From Heligmosomoides polygyrus polygyrus (Eukaryota; Nematoda; Chromadorea; Rhabditida; Heligmosomidae), in contig OX377205.1 in NCBI GenBank assembly GCA_947396885.1, positions 62,592,969-62,656,968 on the forward strand: DNA of 64,000 nucleotides. The letters run 5' to 3'. This document shows, in pieces, positions 32,836 to 40,473 of this stretch (its first letter is position 1; each line of letters begins with the position of its first letter). The notes below the pieces were generated by a model, which did not search any database, was not told the DNA's origin, and saw only the letters and a list, made by a program, of their open reading frames with translations. Position numbers and translations under genes: made by a program.

Positions 32836-33489
32836 ATAATGTGTTTAATCTGCGACACTGCGAATGAAAAGCTTTCTTTGAAGTTTTGCGATAAACACTG
32901 GAATCAGCAAGGTGAAGTTCGGTGATTTCTTTGTCCAAAGCCTGTGAACAAATCACGAATTCACCTCCCTTATCGCTAACGGAAAGCCGTATTTCATTGC
33001 GTTTAATTAGGTCACGAATCTTTTTGAACCCTTCCCATTGGTCCCTTGTCAGGTGCGTTGTTCTGTCATGTCTATGCATGTGGAAAACACGCAGGATGTC
33101 TGAGGACAGAGTTCTGAACCTAACATCGATTTCTGGAAAGGATTGAGATTCTTTGTAAAATGACCTCGGAAATGGGATCGGCGCTAGTGCAGCGTGTAAC
33201 GATCTATCAATTATACCGCGTTCGGATTTTTCCCTTGCTCTTGCTCTAAGTTGGTCTCTAAGCTTATGCAACCCGCCCACAACTTTGCGAAATGTGTCTG
33301 CACAGATCTCTTGCGTCATTGAAAACGAAGGGCCTAGGCTAAGAAAATCCAACGCCTTCGTAGAAACTCGTGCATCTCCAATGACAGTGACTCTTACCTG
33401 ATCCCTGGTTATGGCGCTCGTGGCTTGTTGAGTTGCCCGGTCTGCATGTGCGTGGCGAACAGAGGTGGATAGATTGTTGTCATAGTGGA
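32836..33489 (-). pseudogene. Penelope N-terminal region
   Basis: Includes DFLSLGPSFS, LTRDQWEGFKKIRDLIKRNE and IRLSVSDKGGEFVI, the region ahead of the RT fingers in Penelope-like proteins (family pattern: aDKGgxvVi). Open from the inverted-copy junction to the insert. Sequence upstream of VHYDNNLSTSV belongs to the opposite copy, so the true protein start is missing. Confidence 0.75.
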
Positions 33490-33505
33490 CTCCCCCCCCC
33501 CCTTC

Positions 33506-34332
33506 GAGCTCCAAGAATATCATCATCCATGCAAAATCGGCCCATCCTTCAGCTGTGAAAAGAGCTGTGCTCCGCAACATGTTCAGAACAGCAGTTAGGA
33601 TGTGTACGGATGATGAGGAGCGCGAAGAGTCCCGAATGTTAGCCTGCAGAATAGCTAACCTCGATGGGTACGAAGTGCGACGAAGCTGTGTGCAACACAG
33701 GCACAACGCTAACACGTTTAGCAATAAAATTTGCCTTTCACTGCCTTTCATTTCGGATAAGGTCACTGCAGCTGTACGTCAATGCCTGTTGCGAGCGAGC
33801 TTGGATGCGGATGTTGTACTGGTCAACATCCCGAGAGACAGCATTAAACGTCAGCTTGTTCGCAATCGGTTATACGATCGCGTATGTATAACGCAAGACT
33901 GCGTGATTTGTCCGTATGGAAGAACAGGAGACTGCGCGCAGAAAGGCGTCACTTACCAGATAGAGTGTTTAACCTGCGGTGAATTATATATTGGGGAAAC
34001 TGGGAGGCTGCTGGGCATCCGCGTTAAGGAACATCTTGCTGGAAAGAGGAAACAAAGCTTGTTAACCTCGCTTGGAAAACACCGAACAGAAGCCCACTCC
34101 GGTGACGATTTTAATGTGAAGTGCACAGTGTTGTATCATGAGAGCGAAATAGGGACCAGAAAGGCTCTTGAAGCCTTTTGTATTCACGGGCGCAATCCAT
34201 CCATGAACAACAGTAACGAGTGCATCTCCATTACCAGTGAATTCTTGCCTTTTATCCCTTTGTGTGAGCTATGAGATATCGTATACTGCTTCGCATGCAT
34301 TCTCAATACCACGCTCGGAGCAGTATATATGA
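33506..34332 (+). pseudogene. Penelope-like element, inverted partial copy
   Basis: Opens at SSKNIIIHAKSAHP within the RT C-terminal region and runs uninterrupted for 239 codons from 33,555 to 34,274 through CLTCGELYIGETGRLLGIRV, KEHLAGKRKQ, HRTEAHSGDDFNVKC and KALEAFCIHGRNPSMN to PFIPLCEL. It keeps the frame the minus-strand copy lost near 30,905, but has FC in place of FW near the end. Homology to the minus copy ends at GCAGTATATATG (34,332). 5'-truncated, no RT core. Confidence 0.85.
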
Positions 34333-34531
34333 CCGGACTAGTATGTCTCACTTGCTCCATGGCGACCAGTTGAGCCGGTTTCTTGGCACTGGTGGGATAT
34401 CGGTGAGTTAGTTGGGGGCGGATGTGGTCTTTCTTCTTAACACTCCTAAGGACATGTTGTTCGTATAAGGGTAGACGCGACATTTCTGACCCAATGAACT
34501 CTGCACGATCATACATTTCGAGCTTCTTTCA

Positions 34532-34567
34532 GACCTTGAAAAAGACGAGTTCGTCGAAACGTCGGTC
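34532..34567 (+). ncRNA. Hammerhead-ribozyme-like motif, second copy
   Basis: GACC, core TTGAAAAA (canonical CUGANGA, two or three deviations), helix II GACG-AGTT-CGTC, core GAAA, CGTC, then GGTC closing the outer stem. The architecture equals the 3,158-3,193 motif, while both stems differ in sequence yet still pair. It lies about 200 bp past the end of the inverted Penelope copy. The damaged core makes activity unlikely. Confidence 0.4.
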
Positions 34568-34641
34568 GCGATAAAGAAATTTATACCAAACCTGTCAGGC
34601 AAAGAAGAGCAAAACAACTCGCTTAATATGTTATATTTCCT

Positions 34642-35560
34642 TTGAAGGTTTGTTCTTTTGTGGTCATTCTAACATTAAGTTACGAATTGCAAATTGGTTA
34701 TGCATTGTTTAAAAGTTTCCTAGAACATGATCAGTCAACGCGGAAAAGTGCTGATCTCATTTCTGGCCAGTTCAAGCTCGGCAACAATACAACGACGGGC
34801 GGTCCCGACAGCACGACCTGCTAGAGATGTGTCAGAGGTTTCCTTCCGGTCGGAAGAGACAAAAACCGCTGCCGGACGGCCAACAAACAAAGCCGAATGT
34901 ACATACAGGTCTATCAGGTCGCACATTTCCACATCATACGAGAACTGGCCGCAGAGCTCTACACGTTCCAGTCGCGCATCGTTCATCAACTGCGCAGGAT
35001 GGGAAGGTCGCCAAATCGCCGACGACAGTTCCACATTGTTGGCGGAAACGCCTACAAATCTCACCGTGTTCCCGGCGGCACAGGGCACCTGCCGCAGTTC
35101 GAACCAGGCGATTCCTCATCTGCGATGAAATTGGGTTCCTTACGACAGCGGTAAAGCGGGGAAGCAGTGGCCAGAGCGCAGCGAGCCCGGCGGGGAAGCA
35201 GTGGCCAGAGCGCAGCGAGCCCGGAGTTCTGAAGCCAAAGCCGGAGCTCCACCAAGACCTTGCTGTGCGTTTGGTGGATGTACAACGGTCTGGTGTACTG
35301 GGAGCAGCTTGCACGTAGTCAAGCCAGCATCCTCGCTTGCCACTGCCGACGACTGAACCAGAACCGGCAAAATAGTGGAGAAGGGAGTCGACACTGCGGA
35401 CTTTGCTCCACCAGAGCAACGCACCACTCCATACCGCGCTCCAGACGCTTGCAAAAATCGAGGAATTGGATTGAATGAAAATCATTCAGACGCCATGCAG
35501 CATGGACATTGCGGCGTCCGATCAATATCTGTTGGAACGAAGGATCAGGACGCCACTAAT
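34642..35560 (+). pseudogene. Mariner transposase relic
   Basis: Across several frames: FKLGNNTTT (HTH start), IIRELAAELYTFQSRIVHQL then RRMG (second HTH), FLICDEIG (first aspartate, near 35,123), KPELHQD, CVWWMYNGLVYWEQL (family VWW..G..YWE.L), LLHQSNAPLHTALQTLAK (second aspartate, mutated from HDNARPH) and PCSMDIAASDQYLL (family PYSPDLAPSDYHLF). The block order identifies a mariner-type gene. A 34-bp tandem duplication at about 35,156-35,223 and other indels break it. Confidence 0.75.
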
Positions 35561-35584
35561 CGTAAGTTTTGTTGCGAAATTTAA

Positions 35585-36010
35585 AACTCAACCTAACACT
35601 ATTTCGAGTCTTTACTCTTGCTTGAGTGGGGTGCCTCAGGGCGTCACCCCCTTTTCATTGTCTATTGTTTCGACCTTCCTGGAGCCAAACCAAGGGGAAA
35701 AAACTGTAAAAAAAAACTTCTGAAAACTCACCCATCGATAAAGGGCACCTTTTGCGGATGATATAAAGGTTTAGGGTGTATAAGGAAAAGAGGACAAACA
35801 TGTCGTTCATACTGTCCTGACTGAGTCCAATTGTAGACTAATGAAATGGACTGAACTATGGGATCTCCCTCTTAATCTTTCAAAAACTTATGTATTGCAC
35901 ATGGGGCAAGGTCATGGTATGCAGTATAGGTACTCCGGCACTGTTATTCAAAACTGTAACGACATCGAGGATTACGAAAGGCAAGAAGACGTCATACCGG
36001 GGATGAAGAC
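35585..36010 (+). pseudogene. CR1-like reverse transcriptase fragment
   Basis: Frames give SLYSCLSGVPQGVTPFSLSI (RT SGVPQGxxLxP motif), FADDIKV at 35,753-35,773 (active-site box, followed by a stop) and MKWTELWDLPLNLSKTYVLH (W..W.L.LN..KT..LH). Separate frames and missing flanks mean a degraded fragment of about 0.4 kb. Confidence 0.6.
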
Positions 36011-36149
36011 GAAGGATAACACGTCAGTATCATATCACTATACATCACTATCACCACACAGTAGTTTACTTCATTAAGTAGAGTTGAGTTCAGTTGTATT
36101 CCTACCACTACGCGGTACAGCTCAGCCAATAAAGGAGTCTACCGTAGAA

Positions 36150-36200
36150 GCACAACCCACCACCGCAGTCAAGCACTGCTGCATGGTGCATCAGTACGTT
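36150..36200 (+). promoter_or_regulatory. Probable 5' LTR end and primer-binding site
   Basis: The LTR end ...CACTGCTGCA is followed at once by TGGTGCATCAGTACG (from 36,184), where the initial TGG is expected to pair with a tRNA CCA end. AATAAA lies at 36,128-36,133 upstream. Confidence 0.5.
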
Positions 36201-36226
36201 TCGCTCATTTTAAGTAAGGAAACAAT

Positions 36227-37480
36227 ATGGTTGGTCCGCTCTCGCTGAGGACAAGTAAAGGACTCTTGACGCGCTATAGCAATAATCTACGGAGGTTAGT
36301 TGACGAAATACAGGATTCTCGAGATGTGCAGGGAGGAGGGGGCGACTCACTCACACAAAGCTATGTGAAATCAGCAGTCTTTGATCTCCGGGCCTACACG
36401 AAACTTCTCACCGACGTCCTCGACGAATTCACAACCGCACTCGACATGACAGAAACCTTATCAGAGGAACAGGAAACACAATTACAAGGACAGGTCGACG
36501 CGTCGGTGGAACTTATTGATCATGCACAAAGACTCACTATCGAGCTTGAAAGGAAGAACCTAGAGAACAAACATGAAACGACCGTCATAGACAACGTAGC
36601 AATGGCATCCCCAACACTACCAGCTATTCCAATACCAGTTTTTCGAGAAAAATCTGGGAATTCTTAGATTTTTGGACACTGTTTGAAGCACATGTTCACA
36701 GATGGCTATTACCGAAACTGATGAAGTTCAACTATGTGGTTAGCTGCATTCAAGGTTAAGCACGCGAGCTCATTCGACGCTACCCAGTCACCGAAACAAA
36801 TTATAATCACGCTATAAAGCTTCTACGAGACAAATATGGCGACCAACCCACCCTCATCGCTCATTTTCATTCACGACTCGAAGCAGCTAAAGCGGAAAAG
36901 TCAACAATCGCTTCTCAACGCACATTGTTAGAGCACATCCTTCCTATTACCACGCAACTTGAGGACTTAGGAGTTTCGCTCAACGGATCCTACCTGACGC
37001 GGGAAGTTTTAGCGAAATTTTCTCCGGACATCCAGCGCAATGTTTTGGAACGTCAACTCCCTGGAAATAGAAAAGAGTGACTAGACCCTAAGAAAAATTT
37101 TGTCGGATCTAGACAACATAATCACTACGGAAGAACGGATCCACGAATCTATCGACGAAAACACTCGCTGCCAAGACCAACGTAATAAGAAATCTCAAGA
37201 AGGAGGCTCGACGTTTACACCTCCTAAGAAAAATATGGCAGCAAACAAGAACTGTTTTTCTGCAACTTTCCGCAACATACGCCAATAGCATGCACAGAAG
37301 TCACTACTATCTCGTCTCGATGTGAAACTATTGTAAAACAAAACAGGTGCCTGAATTGTGGACGCGAGGGACATCTCGTGAAGGACCGCAGAAGTGAACG
37401 TTGCAGGAATTGTCAAGGTTCAAAACATCACCACACCTTATGCCCTCAAAGACAAATAAACGGACGCGGAACACCAACAA
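36227..37480 (+). pseudogene. BEL/Pao gag region
   Basis: The first 146 codons are open (to 36,667), with a long helical, charged segment and LPAIPIPVF near the end, where BEL gag reads LPKxxLPxF. After a frameshift: FWTLFEAHVHRWLLPKLMKF, ELIRRYPVTETNYNHAIKLL then RDKYGD, LEDLGVSL, and a zinc-knuckle region CLNCGREGHLVKD with the final Cys lost, then CRNCQGSKHHHTLC. This is the nucleic-acid-binding coat gene of the retroelement; at least four stops or frameshifts. Confidence 0.75.
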
Positions 37481-37649
37481 CTAGAATCAATGTGAACCGC
37501 AGCACACCGCAGAGAACATTTTCTACGAGCTCATGGAGAGATATCGAAACACATGGACATCAAACACAACCACTGCTCACCCAATACAAGCGGCAGTTCT
37601 TGTGTCGAATGGACAGGATGGATCAGACTCCACACACGTAGCTCCAACG

Positions 37650-37868
37650 AGACCTGCTACTCATCAAAGCACCGACATAGAACAAACTTACAGCAAAGTA
37701 ATACTGTTAACAGGACTTGCACGAGTGCGCGATGAAGTTCGCAAGTCGTGGAAAGAGGTAGAAATCCTCTTTGATACAGGAGCCGACCAATCATTCATCA
37801 GCGTGGCACTCGCCGACGAATTACAATTGAAGTATAGGCAACAACAAGGGCTTCTAATGTATACATAA
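37650..37868 (+). pseudogene. BEL/Pao aspartic protease
   Basis: EVEILFDTGADQSFIS carries the DTGA active-site box at about 37,773-37,787, followed by LADELQL. The frame stops at 37,866 after YRQQQGLLMYT, and the next portion continues in another frame (TTLDIWDDQGKKHAVRL). Confidence 0.75.
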
Positions 37869-38518
37869 TAAATGTTCTATGTTCTATGTTCTACATTCTG
37901 TAGAAAGCACCCTATGACAACCAAATGTGGAGTGACCACCCTCGACATTTGGGACGATCAAGGGAAAAAGCATGCAGTACGTCTATGCACCACACCAGTA
38001 TTAACCAGCAGAATGCAAAAGATCCAGCTAAGCCAGGAAGACTCCACATTCATATCATAACACAACATAAAACTGTCGAGACGCAACAACAATATCACCT
38101 CAAAGCCACAAATACTGCTCGGGTGTGACCAACTGTGGGACATGTTGGAAGCTCCACTCCCACGCTTCACTATGCCATCTGGCCTACAACTCGTCCCATC
38201 AAAACTGGGATATCTGCTAACTGGCAAGCAACAGACAGTCTACCAAGAACTTGAACAGGAGGAAGAAACCACTAGTACAAGCTCTGTTCCAATGATCAAC
38301 ACCTTCCCAAACTTCAAAGATGAATTAACTCAATGGCACAAGTACTGAATAATGGACTCAGCAGGTATTTGCGAGTTCACTGGAACTAAAAAGGCAGAGA
38401 AAGCTGCCACTAATGCACAAGTACAGAAATTCTTCGAAGACACAATTGAACGCCGCGACGACGGATACTACGTTCGCCAGCCATACAAGGACCATCACCC
38501 ACCGTTACCAGATAATAA

Positions 38519-39180
38519 ATGAATCGCTCTAAGACGCCTACGGAGAGTCATCAACATGCTAAGAGCAAACCCAAATTTATTGCACGACTACAATACCACA
38601 TTCCATACACAACTGGAAAAGGGAGTAATAGAAGAGGTTCCCATCAACAAACCAGGAGATGGTCCAATTATGCACTACATTCCTCATCAGCCAGTACTGA
38701 CACCACATAAGGAGAAGACAAAGTTGTGGATTGTTTTTGACGCCTCATCCCACTACAAGGACTTTCCATCATTCAACGACATCCTCCACCAAGGACCATT
38801 GGTCCTCCCAGATACATACACAATGTTTTCGCTTACAGCCTTACGTATCGACGTCAGATGTAGAGAAAGCGTTTATGCAAATTCGACTCCATGATGCTGA
38901 TCTCGACGCCACTCGGTTTTAATGGGTCCGAAATGTCGAGTTACCCATTACAGACGATAACATAGTAACTTATCGCTTCACCAGAGTCACTTTCGAATTG
39001 TCTGTTTCTCCATTTTTCCTAGCAACAACAATATACCAACACCTGAAACGTGCTGTACAAGATCAAGATCTTGCTCAAGAAATACGGGACAATTTGTACG
39101 TGGACAACCTTATTTTAACTGCTGCCATGCCAGAAGCCCTCCATAACAAGATCACTGCATCCCGTTAAATCTTCAATGAA
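38519..39180 (+). pseudogene. BEL/Pao reverse transcriptase
   Basis: Motifs in order: IMHYIPHQPVLTPHKEKTKL, WIVFDASSHY, FNDILHQGPLVLPD, SDVEKAFMQIRLHD (catalytic Asp), VTFELSVSPFFLATTI and NLYVDNLILTAA (YVDN in place of YVDD). Two frames are used before 38,925, and in-frame stops occur at about 38,920 and 39,167. This motif order is diagnostic of BEL/Pao. Confidence 0.8.
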
Positions 39181-39298
39181 ATGAGAATGAACTTACGCGA
39201 ATTTCTGGCCAGTCATGTAAACCTACAAGAAATACTTCCACAGGAAGTGCAAAATCAAAAACAAAAAGTGTTTGGGATAGCATGGAACTCAGAGGAAG

Positions 39299-40006
39299 AT
39301 GTTATACATATCAAATGCAATTTCTCACGCATGCCAGAACGTGAAAAAAAGAATGGTGGCACGTCAAATCGCTTCAATATACGACCCCTTAGGATGGCTA
39401 AAACCGCTACTCACGCAGGCAAAACATTTCCAACAAACCTTATGGAAATACAACTTAAAATGGGACTCCATCCTACGAAACGACCTTCAAGGGCAATGGA
39501 AAGCAATTTGCAATAACGCGATCGGTTTCGAATACACACTTTCGAGGAAACTTTTAGGAAACGATAGCAATTACAACATGACAGTTTTTGCGGATGCTGC
39601 TGAAATTGCAATAGCAGCTTGTGGTTATATCTTTAACGAAGAACAGTCTACACTAGTCATCGCGAAATGCAAAGTTCCATCAGTTAATACAACCACGACA
39701 ATGTCAAAAATGGAAATGAACGCTTTGACTATGGCAACAAGACTCTCCTTGTCGGTGTACGAAGCCTTGAAAACACAACCATCCAAATTATCAAAGGCAC
39801 CATCGACTGTATTCATATTCTTGGACTCACAAATCACTTTGAGCTGGCTCTCTTCATCACCGAAAAAATCCAGTCCTGGGGTACTCGTATCTAGCAGACT
39901 CAGAGAAATTCGACGAATCGTACAAGCCTTCAGACAAGGAGGAGTTTCAGTACGCTTCGCTTGCACAACCCACCACCGCAGGCAAGCGCTGTTGCAAACG
40001 AGGTGA
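39299..40006 (+). pseudogene. BEL/Pao RT-connection and RNase H
   Basis: An open frame of 235 codons: IASIYDPLGWLKPLL (the IYDPLG motif of BEL), LWKYNLKWD, MTVFADAAEIAIAACGYIF (RNase H first Asp), MSKMEMNALTMATRL (Glu) and VFIFLDSQITLSWL (Asp). Longest uninterrupted part of the element. It ends in the 34-bp LTR-like repeat, so its last residues are not native. Integrase would have followed. Confidence 0.8.
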
Positions 40007-40093
40007 GAGATCGTTCTAGTAAACTCCAAAACTAAAACTTATGAACTGGAGTACTGTTGCCAACAAGTAGCCTTATAATGCAGTTTGGTAATG

Positions 40094-40473
40094 CTCCCAC
40101 ATGGTTCAGCGCCTCATCGTGGCGTGGGGGTGGCAATGGGTGTCGAACTGCGATGTACAGCGGAGGTTTTCAATCTTCGGCAGGGTCTCCCAGGCTGAGA
40201 AGGAGTTCGACAATTCTTCGGAAGCCTAGCGAAGTCTGAATCACAGCACGCCCCGAAGGCACGAAAGGGGCACCCCGAAGGCAAGAAAGGGGTGATACGA
40301 GCTCCGCCCGGGGCGAGAAGGGAGGTAGACACCACAAACGGTTATTGGTTTTGGTGGTGTCACCTCATGTGAAGTCCGGCACGCCATGCCCTGCAGAAAT
40401 TGCAAAAATGGCAACGGTTCCAGCGTCAGGCCCAGGTTGACAGGCCGGCTGATGGAGAAACCTGTCACAAACC
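40094..40473 (+). promoter_or_regulatory. RTE 5' leader with hairpins
   Basis: Contains a tandem pair CCCCGAAGGCACGAAAGGGG / CCCCGAAGGCAAGAAAGGGG at about 40,252-40,294, each able to fold (CCCC..GGGG), and TGACAGG..CCTGTCA at 40,438-40,465 just ahead of the ATG. Such leaders in RTE/R2-like elements may carry internal promoters or self-cleaving folds, which I did not establish here. Confidence 0.4.

Larger units (their letters stand above)
30631..33490 (-). mobile_element. Penelope-like element, minus-strand copy
   Basis: Coding order on the minus strand: N-terminal region (33,489-32,836), RT (32,218-31,576), RT C-terminus and linker, GIY-YIG endonuclease (31,527-30,692). It is interrupted by a nested insert (32,232-32,822) and a few frameshifts. 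Its last 829 bp are repeated inverted at 33,506-34,332. At 33,491-33,500 a run of ten C marks the junction with that inverted copy. Penelope elements commonly sit as partial tandem or inverted copies. Confidence 0.85.
36150..39996 (+). mobile_element. BEL/Pao LTR retrotransposon, decayed, no integrase
   Basis: Gag, protease, RT and RNase H regions follow each other on the plus strand in many frames with stops. No integrase follows RNase H. Instead the sequence runs into a 34-bp copy (39,963-39,996) of the probable 5' LTR end (36,150-36,183), three differences. This suggests a deletion that removed integrase and nearly all of the 3' LTR. The start of the 5' LTR could not be fixed. Confidence 0.75.

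Noticed and set aside
32648..33766. Single 372-codon gene on the minus strand
   Set aside because: Its first part is antisense to the inverted Penelope copy and its last part is inside the nested insert. Only the middle is real Penelope coding.
36227..40006. Envelope gene making the BEL element an infectious retrovirus-like element
   Set aside because: No env-like frame with signal or transmembrane segments follows RNase H, and integrase is also gone.
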